NCBI RefSeq assembly: GCF_043575855.1 | Contig: NZ_CP144375.1 | Location: 6,076,001 to 6,140,000, forward strand | Source of the DNA: Kutzneria buriramensis | GTDB lineage: Bacteria; Actinomycetota; Actinomycetes; Mycobacteriales; Pseudonocardiaceae | Direction of reading: 5' to 3' | Length of the DNA: 64,000 nucleotides | Shown here: one piece after another, positions 34,216 through 42,248 of the stretch | How positions within the stretch are numbered: position 1 is the first letter of the stretch | Layout of the letters: the number at the start of each line of letters is the position of its first letter | The notes under the pieces: model-generated | The model's database searches: none | What the model saw: only the letters and a program-made list of their open reading frames with translations | What the model was told of the DNA's origin: nothing | Made by a program: the position numbers and the translations under genes

Positions 34216-34736
34216 GACGCCATTGTCGACGGGGCGAGCCGGCGGTACACGCCGGCCAGCCACTCCGGGCCGTGGCAGAAGTCGTGGTCGATCCACCAGA
34301 CCAGCAGCCCCAGGATGCCGCTGGTGTGGAACTCGGCGACGACCTCGGCCGGCACCCCGTCGACGGCCAGCTGCTCGCGCAGGGCGTCGCCGATCAGGCC
34401 GTGCACGTGCTGGATCACCAGGCTGCCGCCCTGCCGCCCGCACAGCGCCCGGTAGACCCGCTGGTGCTGGTAGGCGTGCTCGAACAGCAGCGTCGCCGGC
34501 CGGTCCGGCGCCGCGTCGATGTCCTCGCGCAGGCGGTCCCGGATGTCGTCGAAACTGGCCAGCAGCAGCGCCTCCTTGTCCCGGAAGTGGGCGTAGAAGG
34601 TGGACCGGCCGACGTCGGCCCGGTCGAGGATGTCCTGCACGGTGAGCCGCTCGTAGCCGCGCTCCAGCACCAGCTCGATGAGTGCCTCGTGCAGCGTGCG
34701 GCGGGTGCGCCGGACGCGGCGGTCCTCCTCGGCCAT
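34212..34736 (-). CDS. TetR-family transcriptional regulator
   Basis: The 174-residue regulator has an N-terminal HTH (RRTLHEALIELVLERGYERL then VQDILDRADVGRSTFYAHFR, residues ~10-52) and a C-terminal TetR_C-like domain containing VWWIDHDFCHGPEWLAG. It is divergent from a six-helix membrane protein gene; a perfect 15-bp palindrome lies between. Autoregulation and control of that membrane gene are expected. It is co-transcribed with the DUF1990 gene (4-nt overlap). The ligand is unknown. Confidence 0.88.
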   Translation of the reverse strand: MAEEDRRVRRTRRTLHEALIELVLERGYERLTVQDILDRADVGRSTFYAHFRDKEALLLASFDDIRDRLREDIDAAPDRPATLLFEHAYQHQRVYRALCGRQGGSLVIQHVHGLIGDALREQLAVDGVPAEVVAEFHTSGILGLLVWWIDHDFCHGPEWLAGVYRRLAPSTMAS

Positions 34737-34820
34737 CGCGGCCCCTTTCCGGACATCTGCCGCCGTCTGTCCCGTACCGCACGGACGGCCGGCATTGCTT
34801 GTTGTGCCCGGGCGACGTTT

Positions 34821-34835
34821 CCGAACACAGTGTTC
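34821..34835. promoter_or_regulatory. Perfect 15-bp palindrome, probable TetR operator
   Basis: CGAACACAGTGTTCG is a perfect inverted repeat with 7-bp arms around a central A. It sits in the 130-bp divergent region, 85 bp upstream of the TetR start and 31 bp upstream of the membrane-protein start. This is the typical site and size for a TetR dimer operator. Confidence 0.7.
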
Positions 34836-34866
34836 GACAACGTACTCGATGTTCGGGAGGGATGAA

Positions 34867-35598
34867 ATGCCGAGTTTTGTGTGGGCGCTGGTGTTGATCG
34901 GAGTGGTCGGCCTGCCGACGGTGACGGCCGCGCTGCTCTACCGCCGCGCACCGAAGGTCGCCGTTGGCGCAGTCGTCGTCATGGCGGCCTGGGGAGTGGT
35001 CAGCGCGCTGCTGGCGGCGTCCGGCGCGTACGACCAGGACGCGTCGGCGGTCAAACCGTGGCTGGGGATCGCGCTCGTCGGGGTGGTCGCCGTGCTGCTC
35101 GCGGCGGCACGCATCCCGGCCGTCCGGCAGGCGCTGGCGGCGCCGGACACCGTGGCGCGGCTCGTCGCGCCGCAGGTGTTGCGGGTCGTCGGCGTGATGT
35201 TCCTGCTGGTCATGGCCCTGGGTCAGCTGCCGGCGGTGTTCGCGCTGCCGGCCGGCCTCGGCGACATGGCGGTCGGCATCGCCGCGCCGTTCATCGCGCG
35301 GCGGCTGCGCAACGGGTCGACCCGCGGCGCGGTGTGGTTCAACGTCATGGGCATCGTGGATCTCGTGGTGGCGGTCAGCATCGGCTACCTCGCCGCCACC
35401 GGGCCGACCCAGCTGATCCACGTGACGCCGTCGACCGAGGCCGTCACGATGCTGCCGCTGGTGCTCATCCCGACCGTCGCGGTGCCCCTAGCACTGGCCC
35501 TGCACGTGCTCTCCTTGCTGCGGCTGCGCAGCACACGGGAATCACATGTCGCGCAAGGGCGGCAAACGGGGCCGTCACCCGACCCGGTTGCTCGGTGA
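34867..35598 (+). CDS. Six-helix integral membrane protein, TetR-controlled
   Basis: The 243-residue protein has six hydrophobic segments, including FVWALVLIGVVGLPTVTAAL, VAVGAVVVMAAWGVVSALLA, WLGIALVGVVAVLLAAA, VVGVMFLLVMALGQLPAVFA, FNVMGIVDLVVAVSIGYLAA and MLPLVLIPTVAVPLALALHV. No family motif is recognised. ATG 34867 has GGGAGGG 5 nt upstream, which sets the start; the frame is open to 34678. It is divergent from the TetR gene, with a palindromic operator between, suggesting an inducible membrane function such as efflux or lipid handling (inference). It ends 27 nt before ccdA. Confidence 0.72.
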   Translation: MPSFVWALVLIGVVGLPTVTAALLYRRAPKVAVGAVVVMAAWGVVSALLAASGAYDQDASAVKPWLGIALVGVVAVLLAAARIPAVRQALAAPDTVARLVAPQVLRVVGVMFLLVMALGQLPAVFALPAGLGDMAVGIAAPFIARRLRNGSTRGAVWFNVMGIVDLVVAVSIGYLAATGPTQLIHVTPSTEAVTMLPLVLIPTVAVPLALALHVLSLLRLRSTRESHVAQGRQTGPSPDPVAR

Positions 35599-35625
35599 CC
35601 TGGGCCACTACCTACTCTCGACCGA

Positions 35626-36405
35626 GTGAACCCGCTGGCAGAGCTAGCCGCGTCGGGGCCGCTCCTGCTGGCCGCGGCGGTTGCCCTGCTCGCCGGTGCG
35701 GTGTCCTTCGCGTCCCCCTGCTGCCTGCCGCTCGTGCCCGGCTACCTGGCCTACCTCGCCGGCCTCGTCGGCGCGGACGCCCCAGCCGTCAGCGCGGACG
35801 AGCCGGCCAAGAAGGGCCGCTGGCGTGTGGTCGGAGCGTCCGGGCTGTTCGTGCTCGGCTTCACGGTGGTGTTCACCATAGGCACCGTCACCCTGTTCGG
35901 GCTGACGGACCTGCTGCTGCTCAACCAGGAGCTGCTGCAGCGCATCGGCGGCGTCGTGACGATCCTGATGGGCCTCGTGTTCGTCGGGCTCGTCCCGGCG
36001 CTGCAACGCGACCTGCGCCTGCACCGCCAGCCCAAGGTCGGCCTGCTCGGCGCCCCTGTGCTGGGCGCGGTGTTCGGGCTGGGCTGGTCGCCGTGCGTCG
36101 GCCCGACCCTGGGCGGCGTGCTGTCGCTGACCGCCGGCACGCCCGTCGGCTCCATCGCGCTGCGCGGCATCTTTCTCATGCTGGTCTTCTGCGTCGGCCT
36201 CGGCGTGCCGTTCGTGCTGATCGCGATGGGCGCGCGGTGGGCGGTGCGGGTCACCGGCTGGCTGCGCCAGCACGTCCGCGCGGTCCAGCTGACCGGCGGC
36301 GGCCTGCTCGTCGTCGTCGGCGTCCTGCTCGTCACCGGGCTGTGGGGCCAGCTGCTCGCGATCATCCAGGAGCATTTCGTGTCGAACGCGCCGGTGCCGC
36401 TGTGA
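35626..36405 (+). CDS. ccdA: Cytochrome c biogenesis transmembrane protein CcdA
   Basis: The 259-residue membrane thiol transporter of the DsbD/CcdA family has six helices. The two redox motifs are SFASPCCLPLVPGYLAYLAG (~22-41) and GLGWSPCVGPTLGGVLSLTAG (~143-163), each with a transmembrane cysteine. It passes cytoplasmic thioredoxin electrons across the membrane to the TlpA-like protein. A ~16-residue charged insertion between helices 1 and 2 is common in actinobacteria. The GTG start at 35626 is used; the stop overlaps resB (GTGA). It is first of the ccdA-resB-ccsB operon. Confidence 0.93.
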   Translation: MNPLAELAASGPLLLAAAVALLAGAVSFASPCCLPLVPGYLAYLAGLVGADAPAVSADEPAKKGRWRVVGASGLFVLGFTVVFTIGTVTLFGLTDLLLLNQELLQRIGGVVTILMGLVFVGLVPALQRDLRLHRQPKVGLLGAPVLGAVFGLGWSPCVGPTLGGVLSLTAGTPVGSIALRGIFLMLVFCVGLGVPFVLIAMGARWAVRVTGWLRQHVRAVQLTGGGLLVVVGVLLVTGLWGQLLAIIQEHFVSNAPVPL

Positions 36406-37976
36406 CAACTCCTTCTCTGGGTAGGTCGGCACTCGCGTACCTCCGCAACACGTGGCGCGGCCTCACCGCGATGCGCACGGCGCTGATCCTGCTGGCGCTA
36501 CTGGCCCTGGGCGCGCTGCCCGGCGCGCTGCTGCCGCAGCGGCAGCTGAACGTGTCCAAGGTGGACGACTACATCAGCCAGCACGGCTGGTGGGGCAAGT
36601 TGCTGGACAAGCTCCAGTTCTACGACGTCTACTCCAGCTACTGGTTCGCCGCGATCTACCTGCTGCTGATGATCTCGCTCGTCGGCTGCCTCACGCCGCG
36701 GCTGTTCGATTACGCCAAGCAGGCCACCCAGCAGCCGGTGATCACCCCCCGCAACCTGGCCCGCATGCCGCACCACGGGACGTCCACTGTGGACGTCGCC
36801 GTGGACGACGTGGTGGAGGCCTCCCGCAAGCGGTTGCGCGGCTGGCGGCTGGTCGTCCGCGAGGAGGACAACGGCGTCCGCACGGTCAGTGCGGAGCGCG
36901 GCTACCTGCGCGAGACCGGCAACCTGCTCTTCCACTTCGCGCTGCTGGGCCTGGTGGTGGCCTTCGCCATCGGCAAGCTCGTCGGCTACTCCGGCCAGGT
37001 CGCGGTGATCGCGAACGGCTCCCAGTTCTGCAACTCCGGCCTGCTGGCCTACGACAGCTTCAACCCCGGCCTCCAGGTCGACGGCACGCAGCTGGACCCG
37101 TTCTGCATCAAGGTGAACGGCTTCAAGGCCAGCTACCTGCCCGACGGCCAGGCCGACAGCTTCGACACCGACCTCCAGTACCAGTCGGGCGACGACCTCA
37201 AGACCAACACCTGGCGGCCCTACGACCTCCAGACCAACCACCCGCTGCGCACCGCCGGCGACCGCGTCTACCTGCTCGGCCACGGCTACGCGCCGCAGTT
37301 CACGGTCACCTTCCCCAACGGTCAGACCCGCACCAAGACCGTGCAGTGGAATCCGAGCGACCTGAACACCATGCTGTCCAGCGGCACCACCACGTTCGAC
37401 CCGCCGGACACCACCGACGAGGTGCAGCTGCGCAAGCACCAGATCGCCATCACCGGCCTGTTCGCGCCGTCCGCGGTGTTCGACGGCTCGCTGATGACCT
37501 CGGACTACCCGGGCGCGAACAACCCGGCCGTCGCCGTCCAGGTGTACGAGGGCGACCTGGGCAACAACTCCGGCTTCGCGCACAACCTGTTCACCATCGA
37601 CCAGTCCATGGTGGACCAGGGCCGGCTGGTGCAGAAGGCGATGAAGAACCTCAAGCTGGGCCAGGAGATCACCCTCGACGACGGCACCAAGGTCAAGTTC
37701 GACAAGGTCTACGAGTTCGTCGGCCTCCAGGTCTCGCACGACCCGACCCAGGACTACGTGCTGGTGTTCGCGGTGCTGATGCTGGTCGGCCTGATGGGCT
37801 CGCTGGCGATCAAGCGCCGCCGGCTGTGGCTGCGCGTGACACCGTCGAGTGACGGTACGGTGATCGAGGTCGGCGGCCTGGCCCGCACCGACCAGGCCGG
37901 GTACGGCGAGGAGTTCACCCGACTCAGCGCCGAACTTCTGAGGGTCGAGCCGATGACAGGGAAGAGAGACACCTGA
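36402..37976 (+). CDS. resB: Cytochrome c biogenesis protein ResB (Ccs1)
   Basis: The 524-residue system II haem-handling protein has early hydrophobic segments (LILLALLALGALPGALLP, YWFAAIYLLLMISLVGCL), TM3 (LLFHFALLGLVVAFAIGKLV, ~172-191), a large extracytoplasmic domain (~195-440) and a last helix (YVLVFAVLMLVGLMGSLAIK). The ResB signature LLPQRQLN and the phrase ETGNLLFHFALLGL support the call. With CcsB it delivers haem to apocytochrome c outside the membrane. GTG 36402 overlaps the ccdA stop, and the stop overlaps ccsB (TGATG), giving a tightly coupled operon. Confidence 0.94.
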   Translation: MTTPSLGRSALAYLRNTWRGLTAMRTALILLALLALGALPGALLPQRQLNVSKVDDYISQHGWWGKLLDKLQFYDVYSSYWFAAIYLLLMISLVGCLTPRLFDYAKQATQQPVITPRNLARMPHHGTSTVDVAVDDVVEASRKRLRGWRLVVREEDNGVRTVSAERGYLRETGNLLFHFALLGLVVAFAIGKLVGYSGQVAVIANGSQFCNSGLLAYDSFNPGLQVDGTQLDPFCIKVNGFKASYLPDGQADSFDTDLQYQSGDDLKTNTWRPYDLQTNHPLRTAGDRVYLLGHGYAPQFTVTFPNGQTRTKTVQWNPSDLNTMLSSGTTTFDPPDTTDEVQLRKHQIAITGLFAPSAVFDGSLMTSDYPGANNPAVAVQVYEGDLGNNSGFAHNLFTIDQSMVDQGRLVQKAMKNLKLGQEITLDDGTKVKFDKVYEFVGLQVSHDPTQDYVLVFAVLMLVGLMGSLAIKRRRLWLRVTPSSDGTVIEVGGLARTDQAGYGEEFTRLSAELLRVEPMTGKRDT

Positions 37977-38932
37977 TGCCGGTCAACGAGACGCTGGCCC
38001 AGTACAGCGACTGGAGCTACGCCTCCGCCGTCGTGATCTACGTCCTGGCGATGGCGTTCTACCTGGTCGAGCAGGCCCTCACCAAGACCAAGCGGCAGGC
38101 CGCGCGCGAGCTGGCCACGGTCGGCGGCGGCAGCGAGACGGCGGACGGGGCCCCGACGACGCTGGTGGTCCAGCGCTCGCCCCGGGCCGACCGCATCGGC
38201 CGGATGGGCATGGCGCTGAACATCCTCGGCGTCCTGTTGCACGCCACTGCGGTGCTCACCCGCGGCCTGGCCACCGGCCGGGTGCCGTGGGGCAACATGT
38301 ACGAGTACGGCTCGGCTGTCTGCCTGGTCGCGGTGGTCGGCTGGCTGTTCCTGGCCAAGAAGTTCGACCTGCGGCGGCTGAGCGTCTTCGTGCTGCTGCC
38401 GATCGTGCTGCTGCTCTTCCTCGGCGGCACCGTGCTCTACACCCCGGCCGCCCCGGTGCAGCCGGCGCTCCAGTCGTACTGGCTGGCCATCCACGTCACC
38501 GCGGTGTCCATCGCCAGCGGCCTGCTGCTGCTCCCCGGCGTGGCCAGCGTGATGTACCTGTTCCGCGCGGCGTACGAGAAGGACGGCAAGTTCGCCGGCT
38601 TCGCGGTGCGGCTGCCGTCGGCCGACAAGCTGGACCGGCTCGCCTACCGCGTCACGATCGTGGGATTCCCGCTGTTCACCTTCGCGGTGATCGCCGGCGC
38701 GATCTGGGCCGAGTCGGCCTGGGGCCGGTTCTGGGGCTGGGACCCCAAGGAGACCTGCGCGTTCGTGGCCTGGGTGATCTACGCCGTCTACCTGCACGCC
38801 AGGGCCACCGCCGGCTGGCGCGGCAACCGCGCGGCGGTGATCAACATCCTCGGTTTCGCGGCGATGGTGTTCAACCTGTTCTTCATCAACCTGGTCACCT
38901 CGGGGCTGCACTCGTACGCCGGGGTCGCCTGA
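37976..38932 (+). CDS. ccsB: Cytochrome c biogenesis protein CcsB (CcsA-type haem lyase subunit)
   Basis: The 318-residue membrane protein has about eight helices and the tryptophan-rich WWD haem-binding domain: WAESAWGRFWGWDPKETCAF (~243-262). Conserved His residues lie in LLHATAVLTRG, AIHVTAVSIASG and SGLHSYAG. It forms the system II cytochrome c synthetase with ResB, ligating haem to CXXCH motifs. The GTGPWGNMYEYG-like signature appears as GRVPWGNMYEYGS. ATG 37976 overlaps the resB stop. The product is complete and of normal length. Confidence 0.95.
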   Translation: MPVNETLAQYSDWSYASAVVIYVLAMAFYLVEQALTKTKRQAARELATVGGGSETADGAPTTLVVQRSPRADRIGRMGMALNILGVLLHATAVLTRGLATGRVPWGNMYEYGSAVCLVAVVGWLFLAKKFDLRRLSVFVLLPIVLLLFLGGTVLYTPAAPVQPALQSYWLAIHVTAVSIASGLLLLPGVASVMYLFRAAYEKDGKFAGFAVRLPSADKLDRLAYRVTIVGFPLFTFAVIAGAIWAESAWGRFWGWDPKETCAFVAWVIYAVYLHARATAGWRGNRAAVINILGFAAMVFNLFFINLVTSGLHSYAGVA

Positions 38933-39019
38933 CCCCGTGTCGACCCGGCGGAACTCGCCTACTACCGTCGTCAACGGACGTCAGCGGTGTGAATCCGCCA
39001 GCGAGGGAGGACCCCAGCG

Positions 39020-40303
39020 GTGACTGGTCGTTTTGAGGAGCCCGAGGGCTGGCAGGCGCCCGGCCAGGACCAGGCCGTCCAGTCCGGTCCGCACCCCGTC
39101 GACCCCGCGTCCTCGGGGTCGTACCAGGTCAGCGGCGGTCAGTCGGGTCCCTACCCCGTCGGCGGCGGCCAGTCTGGTCCCTACCCGGTCAGCGGCAACC
39201 AGTCCGGGCCGTACCCGGTCAGCGGAGGTCCCTCCGGCCCGTACCCGGTGGACCCGGCGACCTCGGGGCCGTACCACCAGGCGCCGCAGCAGCAGGGGTA
39301 CCCGCAGCAGCCCTACCCCCAGCAGGGTGGTTATCCGCAGCAGCAGCCCTACGCCCAGCAGCAGCGGCCGCAGCAGCCGGGCCAGCCCAACAACGCGCTG
39401 TCCCCGCAGGAGCTGATCAAGCAGGCCAAGCGGCCGCCGCAGTCCGGCTGGCGGCGCAGCCTGCACCAGTTGTCCGGCGGGCTGGTCAACCTGGGCGAGA
39501 GCCCGGCCGACGTGCGCCGCCGCGAGCTGATCGCGCGGATCAACCAGCCGCTGCGCGGCTGCTACAAGATCGCCATGCTGAGCCTGAAGGGCGGTGTCGG
39601 CAAGACCACCGCCACCACCACGCTCGGCTCCACCTTCTCCTCGCTGCGCGGCGACCGCGTGATCGCGGTGGACGCCAACCCGGACCGCGGCACGCTGTCC
39701 CAGAAGATCCCGCTGGAGACCACCGCGACCGTGCGGCACCTGCTGCGCGACGCCAAGCGGATCACCCGGTACAGCGACGTGCGGGCCTACACCTCGCAGG
39801 GCCCGAGCCGGCTGGAAGTCCTTGCCAGCGAACAGGATCCGGCCGTCTCGGAGGCGTTCAGCGAGGACGACTACCGGCGCGTGGTCGACCTGCTGGAGCA
39901 CTTCTACAACATCGTGCTCACCGACTGCGGCACCGGCCTCATGCACTCGGCCATGGCCGGCGTGCTCGACCTGGCCGACTCGCTGGTGATCGTCTCGTCC
40001 GGCTCGGTGGACGGCGCCAACAGCGCGTCGGCGACCATCGACTGGCTGGAGGCGCACGGCTACCGCGACCTGATCCGGCGCTCCGTGGCCGTGATCAACT
40101 CGGTTCGGCCGCGGGCCGGCAAGGTGGACCTGGACAAGCTGTCCCAGCACTTCGCCAGCCGCTGCCGCGCGGTCGTGCGCATCCCGTTCGACCCGCACCT
40201 GGAGGAGGGCGCGGAGATCGAGCTGGAGCGGCTCAGCCCGGACACCCGGCTGGCGCTGCTGGAGCTGGCCGCCACGGTGGCCGACGACTTCCCGACGCGC
40301 TGA
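39020..40303 (+). CDS. MinD/ParA-like ATPase with SGPYPV-repeat N-terminus
   Basis: The 427-residue protein has a low-complexity N-terminal ~130 residues with four to five near-identical decapeptides of the type GGQSGPYPVS (~34-75), then a Gln/Pro/Tyr-rich stretch. The C-terminal ~250 residues form a MinD/ParA-like P-loop ATPase: MLSLKGGVGKTTATTTLGS (~189-207), DANPDRGTL and the third motif TDCGTGLMHSAMAG. In mycobacteria a MinD-like gene (Rv0530) also follows ccsA, so the position is conserved. Related proteins with disordered N-termini occur near ESX systems; no ESX gene is here. The GTG start at 39020 has GAGGGAGG upstream. Role unknown, possibly polar or septal positioning. Confidence 0.85.
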   Translation: MTGRFEEPEGWQAPGQDQAVQSGPHPVDPASSGSYQVSGGQSGPYPVGGGQSGPYPVSGNQSGPYPVSGGPSGPYPVDPATSGPYHQAPQQQGYPQQPYPQQGGYPQQQPYAQQQRPQQPGQPNNALSPQELIKQAKRPPQSGWRRSLHQLSGGLVNLGESPADVRRRELIARINQPLRGCYKIAMLSLKGGVGKTTATTTLGSTFSSLRGDRVIAVDANPDRGTLSQKIPLETTATVRHLLRDAKRITRYSDVRAYTSQGPSRLEVLASEQDPAVSEAFSEDDYRRVVDLLEHFYNIVLTDCGTGLMHSAMAGVLDLADSLVIVSSGSVDGANSASATIDWLEAHGYRDLIRRSVAVINSVRPRAGKVDLDKLSQHFASRCRAVVRIPFDPHLEEGAEIELERLSPDTRLALLELAATVADDFPTR

Positions 40304-40310
40304 GCCGGAG

Positions 40311-41453
40311 GTGGCCGCGCCGGCCGAGGAGGAGCAGCTCGGCGTCAGCAGCCTCGAACTGTTCTTCGACCTGGTCTTTCGCCTCGTTTGACGACACAGC
40401 ACGATCACGCAGCTGACGTCGGTCCTGTCGCACGAGCTCGACCTGGCCGGGCTGGCGCGGATGGGGCTCCTGCTGGCCGTGATCTGGTGGATGTACGGCG
40501 GCTACGCGTGGCTCACCAACGCGGTGCCGCCGCGCAAGACGTCCACGCGCGGGCTGCTCGTCCTGGCCATGGTCGCCTACGTGGTGCTGGCGATCTCGGT
40601 GCCGAGCGCGTTCGAGGCCAACCGCTGGGCGTTCGCCGCGGCGTACCTGGTGATCGTGCTCGTGCACTCCGGGGTCTTCCTGACCACCGCCCATCCCAGC
40701 AACCGGCAGGGCACTCCGCGAGTGCTGCCGTGGAACCTGACCGTGCCGCTGCTGACCCGGCCCGGCACCTTCGACCTGCGGCCGTCGCCCAAGAGAAATC
40801 GGCACAGCGTCGAGCGGCACGGGCTGGTGCTGACCCGGCCCGGCACCTTCGACCTGCGGCCGTCGCCCAAGAGAAATCGGCACAGCGTCGAGCGGCACGG
40901 GCTGGTGCTGATCATCGCGTTCGGCGAGTCCGTGGTGGCCATCGGCATCGGCGAGGCCGGGCTCGAGGTCACGCCGGGGCTGATCGTGGCCGCGGCGCTG
41001 CCCATGGTGACGCTGGCCGGGCTGTGGTGGGGATACTTCGCCGGGGACAGCGAGAAGCGGGCCGAGGCCACCCTGACCACGGCCGAGCCGTTTCGGCGCA
41101 CCCGGCTGTCACTGATCGGCTACGGCCACTGCTACCTGCCGCTGTTCGGCGGCATCATCGTGCTCGCCGCCGGCGTGAAGACCGCCGTGGCGCATCCCGA
41201 GGACGCGTTGTCCGCGCCGGCCGCGCTCGCGGTCGGCGGCGGCATGGCGCTGTACCTGGTCGGCGACGTGCTGCTGCGGCTCGGGTCGAACTGGACCCGC
41301 TGCGTCGCCGCCGTGCTCGCCGCGGCCAGCACGGTGGTGGGTGCGACCGAATCGGCCGTCGCCCAACTCGCCGTGCTCGCCGCGGTGGTCGTCCTGCTCG
41401 TGGCGGCCGAGCACCTAGCCCGTCAGCCCGGCGGCGTGCCGTCCTCACGGTGA
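40311..41453 (+). pseudogene. ltrA: Decayed LtrA-family membrane protein gene
   Basis: One frame from GTG 40311 contains LtrA (low-temperature requirement A) motifs across its length: SSLELFFDLVF, then an in-frame TGA at 40389-40391 inside the first motif, then TITQLTSVLSHELDLAGLAR, VERHGLVLIIAFGESVVAIG and later helices. Relative to the usual motif FDLVF-VFAITQL there are about five extra codons including the stop. The middle contains an exact 78-bp duplication and appears to lack some helix sequence before VERHG. A shorter protein from ATG 40461 (330 residues) could still be made, but it would lack the N-terminal signature. LtrA proteins are multi-helix membrane proteins of unclear function. 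Confidence 0.75.
40752..40907 (+). repeat. Exact 78-bp tandem duplication inside the ltrA remnant
   Basis: Positions 40752-40829 and 40830-40907 are identical 78-bp units. Because 78 is 26 codons the frame is kept, giving LTRPGTFDLRPSPKRNRHSV plus ERHGLV twice in a row. No such doubling is expected in LtrA proteins. Identity suggests a very recent duplication or an assembly error. Confidence 0.9.
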
Positions 41454-41614
41454 CGCTTGGCCTGCTCGGCCAGCTTGCGCAGGAACTCCGGGTCGTCGTC
41501 GGGACCGACGCCTTTCCGGGCCTTGCTGCCCACGCGCACCCGGTCGGACCCGAATGCGCGCCACAGCAGATAGGCCACGGCTATCGCGCCGATCACCGCG
41601 AGCAGGTAGACCAT
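41423..41614 (-). CDS. Small single-pass membrane protein
   Basis: The 63-residue protein has one transmembrane helix at the N-terminus (MVYLLAVIGAIAVAYLLWRA) and a short basic/acidic cytoplasmic tail (DDDPEFLRKLAEQAKRHRED). A small membrane protein also follows the MinD-like gene in mycobacteria (Rv0531), though homology is not shown. Its 3' end overlaps the last 31 bp of the ltrA remnant on the other strand. Function unknown. Confidence 0.65.
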   Translation of the reverse strand: MVYLLAVIGAIAVAYLLWRAFGSDRVRVGSKARKGVGPDDDPEFLRKLAEQAKRHREDGTPPG

Positions 41615-41676
41615 GCGGCACCTCCGGTCAACTGCCCCGAGACTATCTCGTGAACAGTGGGTTCGGGGTGTGCCGC

Positions 41677-41910
41677 TCAGGCGTTACGCACGGGCTCCGT
41701 GGCCTCGGTGGTCAGCTCGGCCAGCAGGGTCTTCACCTCGGACTCGCGGAACCGCCGGTGGCCGCCGGGGGTGCGGATGGAGCCGATGCGGCCCGCGGTC
41801 GCCCAGCGGGTGACCGTCTTGGGGTCGACGCGGAACAGGGTGGCCACCTCGCCGGGGGTGAGCAGGCGCTCTCCGGCGTGCTGGCGGGGGTGCGGCACGG
41901 TCGCGGTCAC
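41677..41910 (-). CDS. bldC: BldC-type MerR-like DNA-binding regulator
   Basis: The 77-residue protein is a single winged helix-turn-helix: LLTPGEVATLFRVDPKTVTR, then WATAGRIGSIRTPGGHRRFR and ESEVKTLL. This is nearly the full Streptomyces BldC sequence (a 68-residue protein that binds direct repeats and controls development). The frame is open upstream to 42162, but GTG 41910 has GGGAGG 6 nt ahead and gives the expected length, so it is the start. It has no effector domain. The divergent region in front of it holds a large nested inverted repeat. In mycobacteria the BldC homologue lies in the same chromosomal neighbourhood. Confidence 0.93.
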   Translation of the reverse strand: MTATVPHPRQHAGERLLTPGEVATLFRVDPKTVTRWATAGRIGSIRTPGGHRRFRESEVKTLLAELTTEATEPVRNA

Positions 41911-42086
41911 TCTCGACCTCCCAGTCACTGGTTCGGGCGTTCCGGTCGCATCGTGGCATCTCACCCTGCGGGTACTCGAACGCTTGGGTGATGGTAAAGA
42001 GGTAGTAAGGCGCAAAAGGCATGAAAACGGGCACGTATGCATTCGTTTGCGCTGCGTCTTCGCCGCGCGTGCCGCGCGGAGGCTAG

Positions 42087-42175
42087 GCCGCCTCAAGCCG
42101 GTCTCTTCCCTTGCCTCGCGAAGATCGATGGAAAGACTCGATCTTCGCGAGCCCGCGGTCAAGAGACCGGCGCGG
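42087..42175. other. Large nested inverted repeat between bldC and the AsnC gene
   Basis: Inner arms CTCGCGAAGATCGA (42115-42128) and its exact complement (42138-42151) form a 14-bp stem with a 9-nt loop. Outer arms CCGGTCTCTT (42098-42107) and AAGAGACCGG (42161-42170) add 10 bp, and CCGC/GCGG (42087-42090/42172-42175) a further 4. It lies in the middle of the 338-bp divergent region, away from both gene ends. A terminator role is therefore unlikely; a structured small RNA, a leader or a palindromic mobile remnant are options. The rest of the region (41911-42086, 42176-42248) shows only promoter-sized sequence. Confidence 0.8.
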
Positions 42176-42248
42176 CCTCGCGCACTCCTGTCGCCGTCGG
42201 TTGTACGCCGACGGAGGTTCGGGTCCCGTGAAGTCCTAGGATTCGCGG

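Noticed and set aside
40389..40391. Selenocysteine or programmed readthrough at the ltrA TGA
   Set aside because: LtrA proteins have no selenocysteine at this motif, and the extra codons around the TGA do not resemble a readthrough context; gene decay or sequence error is simpler.
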